Shown here: piece after piece, positions 8,452 through 17,200 of the stretch
How positions within the stretch are numbered: the stretch's first letter is position 1
How the letters are laid out: the number at the start of each line of letters is the position of its first letter
Notes under the pieces: model-generated
What the model was told of the DNA's origin: nothing
The model's input: the letters and a program-made list of their open reading frames with translations, nothing else
Database searches by the model: none
Origin: Clostridiales bacterium
GTDB lineage: Bacteria > Bacillota > Clostridia > Lachnospirales > Lachnospiraceae
Assembly: GCA_020860715.1 (NCBI GenBank)
Contig: JAJBTU010000002.1
Span: forward strand, 1 to 59,288
Reading direction: 5' to 3'
DNA: 59,288 nucleotides
Program-made: the position numbers and the translations under genes

Positions 8452-9873
8452 ATGGAGAAGGACTTAACACAGGGAAGTGTAGGGAAGGTGTTGCTGCGGT
8501 TTTCGCTGCCGTACCTTCTTTCCAGCTTTTTACAGACGTTTTATGGGATGGCTGACCTGTATGTGACAGGACAGTTCAACGGTGCGGCGGCCATCTCGGC
8601 TGTATCGATCGGCAGTCAGGTCATGCATATGCTGACGGTGATGATCGTCGGGCTGGCGATGGGATCAACGGTCGGTCTGGGCGTGGCAACCGGCAGTAAA
8701 CACACGGAGCGGGCGTCGCGGATCATCGGGAACACGGTGACACTGTTTGCGGCGGGATCCGTGATCCTTGTAGCGGTGCTGATGTTCGCAAGGGACGGGA
8801 TTATTTCTGTAATGTCCGTTCCGACAGAAGCCGTCGCACAGACAAGGGAGTATCTGACGATCTGCTTTGCCGGTATCCCGTTTATCACAGCTTACAATGT
8901 AGTCAGCAGTATTTACAGAGGCATGGGCGATTCAAGGAGTCCGATGTATTTTGTCGGAGTGGCGTGCGTGCTCAACATCGCGCTGGACTTTCTGTTTATC
9001 GGCGGATTGGGGATGGGCGCGGCGGGCGCAGCCTGCGGCACGGTGATCTCACAGGCGGCGAGCGTAGTGTTCGCGCTGTTTTTCCTGAAGCGAATATCCT
9101 CCGGCGAGACACAGCATGAATCAATGAAGCATACTGGCAAAAATGTTGGCGGCGGTGCTGCAGGTAACGTGCTTCGATTTACCAAAAAGGACTTTCTGCC
9201 GGAAAAATCTGTCATTTCAGATATTCTGAATGTGGGCGTCCCGGTTGCCTTTCAGGATGGCTTTATACAGATTTCCTTTCTGGTAATCACCATGATCGCC
9301 AACCGGCGCGGCGTCGATGTGGCGGCCAGCGTCGGCATTGTCGAGAAGATCATTAGCTTCCTGTTTCTGGTGCCGTCTGCGATGCTTTCCTCTGTCTCCG
9401 CAATCGCGGCGCAGAACCGGGGAGCCGGTCAGCATGACCGCGCGAGAAAGACCCTGTATTACGCGATGCTGATATCTGTATCATTTGGCTTTATCTGCTT
9501 TGTACTGTGCCAGATTTTGCCGGAACAGTTTGTGGGGCTGTTTTCGGGCGAGGAGACGGTGCGTGTACTTGGAGGACAGTATCTGCGTTCCTATTCCGTA
9601 GACTGCATCGTCGCCAGCATCCATTTTTGCTTCAGCGGATTTTTCTGTGCTTACGGAGTGTCCGGTTTTTCCTTTGCCCACAATCTGATCTCCGTATTGC
9701 TGGTGCGGATTCCCGGAGCGTACTTTGCGACAAAACTTTTCCCGGATACTCTGTTCCCGATGGGGCTGGCGGCGCCCGCGGGTTCTGCGGTGTCTGCACT
9801 GATTTGTGTGGCACTGTTTTTGATATTCCGCGAGAAGTTTGGAAGTAAAACAATAGAACAGAAAACTGTATAA
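8452..9873 (+). CDS. MATE family efflux transporter
   Basis: A 473-residue integral membrane protein with two repeated MatE halves and about 12 membrane helices. The opening (LTQGSVGKVLLRFSLPYLLSS) and the YGMADLYVTGQF segment of helix 2 are typical of the NorM/DinF-like group in Clostridia. The second half starts near SVISDILNVGVPVAFQDG. These transporters exchange Na+ or H+ for cationic drugs or metabolites across the cytoplasmic membrane; no substrate can be read from the sequence. Ribosome binding site CAGGAG lies about 10 bases before the ATG. The gene may be cotranscribed with the TtcA-like gene upstream. Confidence 0.93.
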   Translation: MEKDLTQGSVGKVLLRFSLPYLLSSFLQTFYGMADLYVTGQFNGAAAISAVSIGSQVMHMLTVMIVGLAMGSTVGLGVATGSKHTERASRIIGNTVTLFAAGSVILVAVLMFARDGIISVMSVPTEAVAQTREYLTICFAGIPFITAYNVVSSIYRGMGDSRSPMYFVGVACVLNIALDFLFIGGLGMGAAGAACGTVISQAASVVFALFFLKRISSGETQHESMKHTGKNVGGGAAGNVLRFTKKDFLPEKSVISDILNVGVPVAFQDGFIQISFLVITMIANRRGVDVAASVGIVEKIISFLFLVPSAMLSSVSAIAAQNRGAGQHDRARKTLYYAMLISVSFGFICFVLCQILPEQFVGLFSGEETVRVLGGQYLRSYSVDCIVASIHFCFSGFFCAYGVSGFSFAHNLISVLLVRIPGAYFATKLFPDTLFPMGLAAPAGSAVSALICVALFLIFREKFGSKTIEQKTV

Positions 9874-9977
9874 AGCTGTAAAACTCTTTTCTGACTTTGG
9901 CACCGTGTTTTGAATTAATAAAAATGATCGTAATGCGAAAGTATGGAACGGTTACGAAAGAAAGGGGGAAATCTGTC

Positions 9978-11297
9978 TTGCGGGAACTTGAGATTTACAT
10001 CCATATTCCGTTCTGCGTGAAAAAATGCGCCTACTGTGATTTCCTCTCCGCACCGGCGAAAGAGGAGCAGCGGGATCTTTATGTGCGGACGCTGACAGAG
10101 GAGATTCATCATGGGCTGCCGGTGAGCGCGCCGGACGGAACTGTTTTGAAAAATGGGGTGCCACAGAAAATGACAGCACCAGGAGATCTGCATGATGAAG
10201 AATATTTAGTTACCAGCGTATTCATCGGCGGCGGTACGCCTTCACTGCTTTCAGGAGAGCAGATTGCCGCGATTCTGGAGGAACTTCGTGCACGGTTTCG
10301 GTTTTCTGAAGATGCGGAAATCACTATGGAATGCAATCCGGGAACAGTGGATGAACAGACGAAATGGAAAGAGTACCGTGCCTGCGGGGTCAATCGCCTC
10401 AGCATTGGCGTACAGTCCGCGGATGACGCGGAGTTGGCCGAACTGGGGCGGATTCATACCTGGGAGACCTTTTTGCGCTCTTATGCGGCAGCGCGGAAAG
10501 CAGGTTTTTCCAATATCAACGTGGATCTGATGTCCGCGCTGCCCGGACAGACGGCTGCCTCGTGGGAGCGGACCCTGCAGAAAATTTTAAAACTTGCGCC
10601 GGAACACATTTCGGCGTATAGTTTAATTATCGAGGAAGGAACGCCGTTTTATGACAAATACCATGAGGACGATGAGCGGCGTGCGAATGGGGATATGCCC
10701 CGCGTTCTTCCGTCAGAAGAGGAAGAACGCCGGATGTATGAACTGACAGAACAGATGCTGCAGGAAGCGGGATATGAGCATTATGAGATCTCTAATTATG
10801 CCCGCCCCGGTTATGCGTGCCGTCACAACATCGGCTACTGGCGGGGAACGGAATATATGGGATTCGGACTTGGAGCGGCATCTCTGCTGCGGTATGCGGC
10901 GCTTTCGGACGATGACTTCGCGGATGAGTATGCGGATCAGCGGAAGCTGTGCGGGACAGCAGACGGCCGGAACCGACTGGTAAGTATTCGCTGTAAGAAT
11001 CCGGAAACGCATGAGGAATACAGGAAGAAGGTGCTGATACAACACACACCGGAATATGAGATACTTTCCGTTGAAGACGAAATGTCAGAATTTATGTTTC
11101 TCGGGCTTCGCATGCTTTCCGGTGTATCCGAGCAGGACTTTTATGACCGCTTTTGCCGACCGGTCGAAGCAGTGTACAGGGCCCCCCTTGAACGTCTGCT
11201 TTCGCTGCAGCTGATAAGACGGGAGAACGGACGCATTTTTCTTACTCCGCGAGGGATGGATATCAGCAATCCTGTGATGGCGGAATTTCTTCTGTAA
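9978..11297 (+). CDS. hemW: HemW-like radical SAM heme chaperone / coproporphyrinogen oxidase homologue
   Basis: Radical SAM protein of the HemN/HemW family. The cluster motif CVKKCAYCDF puts Cys at 13, 17 and 20 when translation starts at TTG 9978. This start was chosen because AAAGGGGG sits 9 bases upstream, whereas in-frame ATGs further up have no such site. GGGTPSLL (SAM-binding) and the NVDLMSALPGQT segment are conserved, and a HemN C-terminal domain follows. At 439 residues it is longer than most HemW (about 380) because of extra loops near residues 50-75 and around 340. HemW delivers heme to respiratory enzymes rather than oxidising coproporphyrinogen; in an anaerobe its job is unclear. 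Confidence 0.88.
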   Translation: MRELEIYIHIPFCVKKCAYCDFLSAPAKEEQRDLYVRTLTEEIHHGLPVSAPDGTVLKNGVPQKMTAPGDLHDEEYLVTSVFIGGGTPSLLSGEQIAAILEELRARFRFSEDAEITMECNPGTVDEQTKWKEYRACGVNRLSIGVQSADDAELAELGRIHTWETFLRSYAAARKAGFSNINVDLMSALPGQTAASWERTLQKILKLAPEHISAYSLIIEEGTPFYDKYHEDDERRANGDMPRVLPSEEEERRMYELTEQMLQEAGYEHYEISNYARPGYACRHNIGYWRGTEYMGFGLGAASLLRYAALSDDDFADEYADQRKLCGTADGRNRLVSIRCKNPETHEEYRKKVLIQHTPEYEILSVEDEMSEFMFLGLRMLSGVSEQDFYDRFCRPVEAVYRAPLERLLSLQLIRRENGRIFLTPRGMDISNPVMAEFLL

Positions 11298-11432
11298 ATA
11301 TGATTGTTTGGTATCTTAGCAGCTTTCTCAGACAAATTATCATGGTATAGGATCAGTTATCCGGTTATTGCCGGGATGCCTTATATCAATCACAGGAAAC
11401 GATTAAAAAACATGAAACAGGAGGAACAGAAA

Positions 11433-12545
11433 ATGGGAAAATTAGGTTTTGGTCTGATGCGGCTTCCGCAGCTTAATGCGGACGACCCAAAGAGTATCGA
11501 TAAGGAGCAGGTCTGTCGGATGGCCGACCTGTTTCTGGAGCGCGGCTTTACATATTTTGATACCGCGTATATGTATCACGATCACGAGAGCGAGCGTGCG
11601 GTGAAGGATGTGATCACAAAGCGCTATCCACGGGACAGCTATACGCTGGCAACCAAGCTGCCGCTGTTTCAGCTGGAAAAAGCGGAGGATATGGAGCGCA
11701 TCTTCAATGAGCAGCTGGAGAAGACCGGTGAGGAATATTTTGACTACTATCTTCTGCATGCGCTGGGCGGAGACCGCTATGAAAGCGTGCAGCAGATGGA
11801 CTGTTTTGGTTTTATCGCGCAGAAAAAGGCGGAAGGCAGAGTGCGGCATATCGGATTTTCCTTCCATGACAAAGCGGAGGTGCTGGACCGGATCCTGACC
11901 GATCATCCGGAAGTGGAATTTGTGCAGCTGCAGCTGAACTATCTCGACTGGGAGAGCAAGGACGTGCAGTCCCGCAAATGCTACGAGACTGCGGTAAAGC
12001 ATGGGAAGAAAGTCGTTGTCATGGAGCCGGTCAAGGGCGGCACGCTTGCAAAGCTGCCTGCGAAAGCGGAAGAACTGTTAAGAAACGTTCATCCGGACTG
12101 GTCGAATGCGTCCTGGGCCATCCGCTTTGCAGCAAGTCTGAAAAACGTGATGATTGTCTTAAGCGGAATGTCGTCTATGGAACAGATGGAGGACAACAGC
12201 GGCTATATGCAGGATATGGCGCCGCTCACCGAAGAAGAGAAGCAGCTGCTTCTGCATGACGTAGTGGATATTATTCATGAGGCGGCAAAGATTCCGTGCA
12301 CAGCCTGCCGTTACTGTGTAGAAGGCTGCCCGATGAACATCGCAATTCCGGATTATTTCGCGCTTTACAACGCGGAACAGGAAGACAAGGGAGATCCGGC
12401 GCATAAGGAACGATATGCGGAGCTCTCCAAAGAGCATGGCAGGGCTTCCGACTGCGTGGAGTGCGGCCAGTGTGAGAGTGTATGTCCGCAGCATCTGCCG
12501 GTGATGGACTGGCTGAAAAAGACAGCGAAAGTATTTGAAAACTGA
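11433..12545 (+). CDS. Aldo/keto reductase with C-terminal 4Fe-4S domain
   Basis: A 370-residue AKR with a ferredoxin-like tail, paralogous in layout to the gene at 5418. The barrel has RGFTYFDTAYMYHDHESE (catalytic Asp and Tyr), TKLPL (Lys) and YYLLHALG (His region). The tail has CTACRYCVEGCP and CVECGQCESVCP, two sets of cluster-binding cysteines. ATG 11433 was preferred over the earlier in-frame ATG at 11412 because CAGGAGG ends 8 bases before it. It probably reduces small carbonyls with electrons from NAD(P)H or ferredoxin; the true substrate is unknown. Confidence 0.9.
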   Translation: MGKLGFGLMRLPQLNADDPKSIDKEQVCRMADLFLERGFTYFDTAYMYHDHESERAVKDVITKRYPRDSYTLATKLPLFQLEKAEDMERIFNEQLEKTGEEYFDYYLLHALGGDRYESVQQMDCFGFIAQKKAEGRVRHIGFSFHDKAEVLDRILTDHPEVEFVQLQLNYLDWESKDVQSRKCYETAVKHGKKVVVMEPVKGGTLAKLPAKAEELLRNVHPDWSNASWAIRFAASLKNVMIVLSGMSSMEQMEDNSGYMQDMAPLTEEEKQLLLHDVVDIIHEAAKIPCTACRYCVEGCPMNIAIPDYFALYNAEQEDKGDPAHKERYAELSKEHGRASDCVECGQCESVCPQHLPVMDWLKKTAKVFEN

Positions 12546-12652
12546 CCTGATTTTTTTTACGTTACCCGCCCGGTGTATGGATTTTGCAAAAAAGATTCGC
12601 CTGTGAAAGGCGGGAGGCAATCTGGTGATCAAATAAAGGAGGAGCAAATCAC

Positions 12653-13273
12653 ATGAAAGTTTTAATGTTAAACGGAAGTCCGCGTAAAAATGGCAATACG
12701 TCGGCAGCACTGCGGGAGATGGAGAAGGTTTTCGCAGAAGAAGGTGTGGAAACGGAAATCATTCAGGTCGGCGGGAAAGACATCCGCGGCTGCATTGCCT
12801 GTGGTACCTGTGCAAAAAAAGGGAGTTGTGTATTTGACGATGAAGTGAATCAGATCGCGCCCAGATTTGAGGCCTGCAGCGGACTGGTCGTGGCCAGCCC
12901 GGTCTATTATGCTTCTGCAAATGCAACGCTCATTGCATTGCTTGACCGGCTGTTTTACAGTACACATTTTGATAAGACGATGAAAGTCGGCGCCAGCGTG
13001 GCCGTTGCGCGGAGAGGCGGCACAAGCGCGACGTTTGATGAACTGAATAAATATTTTACGATCAGCGGTATGCCGGTCGCATCCAGTCAGTATTGGAATA
13101 GTGTACATGGCCGGCTGCCGGGGGAAGCAGAGCAGGATGAGGAAGGCTTGCAGACGATGCGGACATTGGCTCGCAATATGACATTCCTGATGAAGAGCAT
13201 TGCGCTTGGAAAGGAAGCCTATGGTCTTCCGGAGAAAGAAACCGAACAAAAGTCTACAAGTTTTATTAGATGA
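12653..13273 (+). CDS. NADPH-dependent FMN reductase / iron-sulfur flavoprotein-like
   Basis: A 206-residue flavodoxin-fold protein. The FMN phosphate loop is GSPRKNGNTSAA (residues 8-19). CIACGTCAKKGSC around residue 46-58 is the compact cysteine motif of the iron-sulfur flavoprotein branch, which may hold a 4Fe-4S cluster. SPVYYASANATL is the second flavin contact, and ARRGGTSATFDELNKYFTI is typical of the family. It is likely a cytosolic electron-transfer or quinone/nitro-reductase flavoprotein. AAAGGAGGAG lies just upstream of ATG. A terminator follows at 13328. Confidence 0.9.
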   Translation: MKVLMLNGSPRKNGNTSAALREMEKVFAEEGVETEIIQVGGKDIRGCIACGTCAKKGSCVFDDEVNQIAPRFEACSGLVVASPVYYASANATLIALLDRLFYSTHFDKTMKVGASVAVARRGGTSATFDELNKYFTISGMPVASSQYWNSVHGRLPGEAEQDEEGLQTMRTLARNMTFLMKSIALGKEAYGLPEKETEQKSTSFIR

Positions 13274-13327
13274 ATGATTCCCCTGATTTAGCGAAGACGA
13301 GGGGAAAAGATTTGATACAAAAATATT

Positions 13328-13364
13328 GGCTGCGAGCCGGACAATCCGGTTCGCAGCCGTTTTG
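13328..13364 (+). terminator. Terminator between flavoprotein gene and rplY
   Basis: GGCTGCGAGCCGGA and TCCGGTTCGCAGCC pair around a CAA loop (13328-13358), then GTTTTG. It sits between convergent genes. Confidence 0.8.
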
Positions 13365-13400
13365 TGGATGCCCTGTATTTTTTGATACGGATCAGCCTTT

Positions 13401-13985
13401 TTATGCTTCCTCGGAAGCGGTTTCGTCCTCTTTTACTGCAGACGCATGCGGCTCAGAAACAAGGACCACTACCGTATCCGGACTTGTACTCAGCTCAATA
13501 TCAGGGTTGGAGGCGATGGCGAGGTCGCCAACTTTGACAGAATCTCCCGGCCGCATTTCACCGACATCGATCTCCACCTTTTCTACCAGTGCGGATGGCA
13601 GCGCTTTATATGAAATCTCCTCAAGCGTCAGCTGGAGGATTCCCTCCTGAATTTTATCATGGTTCAGAAGGACTATTTCTGCAACAGAATGCACCTTTTC
13701 GCTGCTCACAAGTGCCTGAAAATCCACTTCTTCATATTGGTTTTTCATGGAATTGTAATGGATCTCCTTAATCAGCACATCCATTGTTTTTCCATCGACC
13801 TCCAGATTCAGCTGACTGCCCTTTTTCTTTTCTCTGAATACACGTTCCGCTTCCTGCTTGCCGATCTGAATGGGAATGGAACCGTCGATCCCGCGGCCAA
13901 ATATGTTGCCGGTCACGTAGCCTTCCCGACGAAGTTTCTTTGCTTTTACCGACATGTCTCTTTTCTCAGCTTTTAAAGTATCCAT
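13401..13985 (-). CDS. rplY: 50S ribosomal protein L25 (general stress protein Ctc type)
   Basis: A 194-residue L25/TL5-type protein that binds 5S rRNA. The N-terminal 5S-binding beta-barrel (KAEKRDMSVKAKKLRREGYV) is followed by the longer C-terminal Ctc domain (GEMRPGDSVKVGDLA ... PDTVVVLVSEP) and an acidic tail. This is the long Ctc form, not the 94-residue E. coli form. ATG 13985 was chosen because AAAGGAAGAG precedes it closely; the open frame extends 15 codons further but without a site. It is divergent from the large activase gene, with its own promoter at 14116-14143. Confidence 0.93.
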   Translation of the reverse strand: MDTLKAEKRDMSVKAKKLRREGYVTGNIFGRGIDGSIPIQIGKQEAERVFREKKKGSQLNLEVDGKTMDVLIKEIHYNSMKNQYEEVDFQALVSSEKVHSVAEIVLLNHDKIQEGILQLTLEEISYKALPSALVEKVEIDVGEMRPGDSVKVGDLAIASNPDIELSTSPDTVVVLVSEPHASAVKEDETASEEA

Positions 13986-14115
13986 ATTATCTCTTCCTTT
14001 CTTCTGGCTGATTGTTTGCAGACTTGTCATGCTGTTATAGTGAACAGCGAAAGCAGCTGTTTGCTATAAAAAAACGGATATGATAAGATCTGTAGCTTTG
14101 TTTTGTTGCATATGT

Positions 14116-14143
14116 ATTATAACACGCAAACAGAAAAAGACAA
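14116..14143 (-). promoter_or_regulatory. Putative rplY promoter
   Basis: On the minus strand TTGTCT (14143-14138), 16-base spacer, TATAAT (14121-14116). Good -10, fair -35. Confidence 0.6.
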
Positions 14144-14214
14144 CCCCAAAATTCCAGGAGAATCTTCCTGTCAGGTCTGCTGTCCTCAATCTCAGGCTGT
14201 TGCCTTGTTCGGAC

Positions 14215-14243
14215 TTGACACGAAGAGGAACATACGCTATAAC
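14215..14243 (+). promoter_or_regulatory. Promoter of acyl-CoA dehydratase activase-like gene
   Basis: TTGACA (14215-14220), 17-base spacer, TATAAC (14238-14243), 35 bases before the GTG start. Confidence 0.8.
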
Positions 14244-14277
14244 ACGCCTATAACAAAAGAAGAAAGGAAGTCTTTGA

Positions 14278-17200
14278 GTGGGAAGTACAAACAGAGAACT
14301 CCGAATAGGAATTGATGTGGGTTCCACAACAGTGAAGGCGGTGATTACGGATGCCGGGACACAGGAGATGCTGTACGCACGATATGTACGGCATAACGCG
14401 AGACAGAAGGAAACGGTTGGCAACCTGCTTGCGGAGGCGGAAAAGCAATACCCGGATCAGCGGTTCCGGGCGGCAGTCTGCGGCTCCGGAGGCCGGACGA
14501 TTGCCCAAAAGCTGGGTGTTCATTACATACAGGAAGTGGTAGCCAACTCGGCAGCGGTCCGGGCATTGTACCCACAGGTAAAAACAGCGATTGAACTTGG
14601 CGGTCAGGACGCGAAGGTCATATTTTTTTACTATGATAAACAAAAAAAGCAGCTGCAGACCTCTGACATGCGGATGAATGGAAGCTGTGCCGGCGGTACC
14701 GGCGCGTTTATTGATGAGGTGGCGGCACTTCTGAATGTGGAGACGGAGCAGTTTGAAACTCTGGCGTCGAAGGGTCAGACCGTCTATGACATCTCCGGCC
14801 GCTGCGGCGTGTTCGCAAAGACGGATATCCAGCCTCTTCTGCTTTCCGGGGCAAAGAAGGAGGATATAGCACTTTCCACGTTTCATGCCATCGCAAAACA
14901 GACCATTGGCGGTCTGGCGCAGGGGCTGGAACTGGCGCCGCCTATCATTTTTGAGGGAGGGCCGCTGACCTTTAATCCGACATTGATCGAGACCTTTGCG
15001 AAAAGGCTCGGATTAAAAGAAGGAGATATTGTGCGTCCGGAACATCCGGAAACGATTGTAGCTTATGGGACGGCTATCGCCATAGACCAGATCTTTCCGG
15101 AGACTGAGGAAGAAGCGGATACAGTCACTTTACGTGAACTGGCGAAGAGACTTGCCGTTCCGGAAAAATCTTCTCTGGAGACAGAGGACAAGGCAAAGCC
15201 TTTCTTTTGCTCACCGGAAGAAAAGGACCGGTTTTGGGAAAGACATGCCGGGGAACTGCAGGCGTTATGTACCCCGAAACCGGTAAATGGGGAGCTGCGG
15301 GTCTGGCTGGGCATTGACTCCGGCAGTACGACATCAAAGTTTGTTCTGCTGGATGAGGAAGGCCGGGTGGTTGACCGCTTTTATGCGCCCAACAGGGGAG
15401 AAGCCCTGCTGGTGGTGCGGGACGGCCTGCTTGAAATGAAACGAAACTATGACGCGCAGGGCATCCGGCTGCATATTCTGGGGCTTGGCACGACGGGCTA
15501 TGGAGAGAATCTGCTGGCGCGGGCATTTGGCGCGGACTATCATACGGTTGAGACGGTGGCGCATGCCTTGGGGTGTACCCATTACTATCCGGATACTACC
15601 TTTTTGCTGGACATCGGCGGTCAGGATATGAAAGCAATCTGGCTGGAAGATGGCATTATCACGAACATCATGCTGAACGAGGCCTGCTCGTCCGGGTGCG
15701 GCTCTTTTCTGGAAAATTTTGCCTCCAGTCTGCAGATACCGGTGGATGAGATTGCAAAGACAGCCTTTCGATCCGAATCTCCGGCAAAACTCGGCAGCCG
15801 CTGCACGGTGTTTATGAACAGTACGATCATTACGGAGCAGCGAAACGGAAAGGGTCCGGATGATATCATGGCCGGACTCTGCCGTTCCGTGATCGAGAAT
15901 GTTTTTACAAAGGTCATTCGTATTTCTGATACAGCCCAGTTGGGAAATCATGTGGTTGTGCAGGGCGGTACGTTCCGCAATCAGGCGGTGCTGCGCGCTC
16001 TGGAGGAATATCTGGGAATTGAGGTAAAGCTGGCACCTTATCCGGGCGAGATGGGGGCCATCGGCGCGGCTCTGGAGGTGAAACGTCAGATAACAGAAGC
16101 GGGCTATCCGAACGGAAAAGAATCTTCTTTTATTGGCTTTGACGCATTGGAGAAGTTTTCCTATGAGACGCGCAGCGGTGTACAGTGTACCGGCTGCGGA
16201 AACCGGTGCAGCCGCACGATCGTCAACTTTTCTACCGGGAAGAACTGGGTGTCCGGAAACCGGTGTGAGAAAGGGGCGGTGGTTGAAGAAAAAAATACGG
16301 CTGCAAAATCAAAAGAGAAGCTGACAGAAAAACCGGCAGCAAAATCAAAAGAGAGACCTGCGGATTTATTTGCAGAACGCGAAAAACTTCTTTTTGCAGA
16401 CTACCCCTTCCATCAGGCAGCACCGGATAAAGGAGAAGTGGTCGGTCTGCCCAGGGTGCTGGAATTCTGGGACAGTATGCCGTTCTGGAACACCTTTTTC
16501 CGGGCACTGGGGTATCAGACGAAGTTTTCCCACAAAAGCTCGCGGAGACTTTATGAGCAGGGGCTGCAGTACGTTGCGTCGGATACGGTCTGCTTTCCGG
16601 CAAAGCTGGTGCATGGTCATGTCATGGATCTTGCCGGGCTGGGTGTCGACCGCATCTTTTTCCCTTATGTGATGCACATGCCTCCGGAGGGCGTGGACAA
16701 GCTCAGCCCTTATGTCTGTTCTGTCCTGCAGGGATACCCGATGGTCGTGCGCAATTCGCAGAATCCGGAGAAAGAAGGAAAAGTCGTATTTGACACGCCG
16801 GTATTTCACTGGTTTGAAGAGAAAGACCGGAAAAAGCAGATCTGCCGCTATGCGGTGGAGACGCTGGGCGTGACGAAAGCAGAGGCGGCGTCGGCCTTTG
16901 CGGACGGAGAGCAGGCGCTGCTGTCTTTCCGGGAAACGCTGACGCGGCGGGGCAGTGAGATCATTCAACAGGCGCATGAGGCCGGTACATATGCGATCGT
17001 GTTGGCCGGACGGCCTTATCACACCGACCCTTTTATCTGCCACGATCTGTCCCGGCGCTTCACCGAGCGTGGTGTTCCGGTGCTGACGGTGGACAGTCTG
17101 CCCGATCTTAGTAAGCAGGATCTGAAAAATACCAGAATCGAGATTACCAATGACTTTCATACGCGGATGCTGGAGGGCGCGATGGCAGCGGCAAAAGATC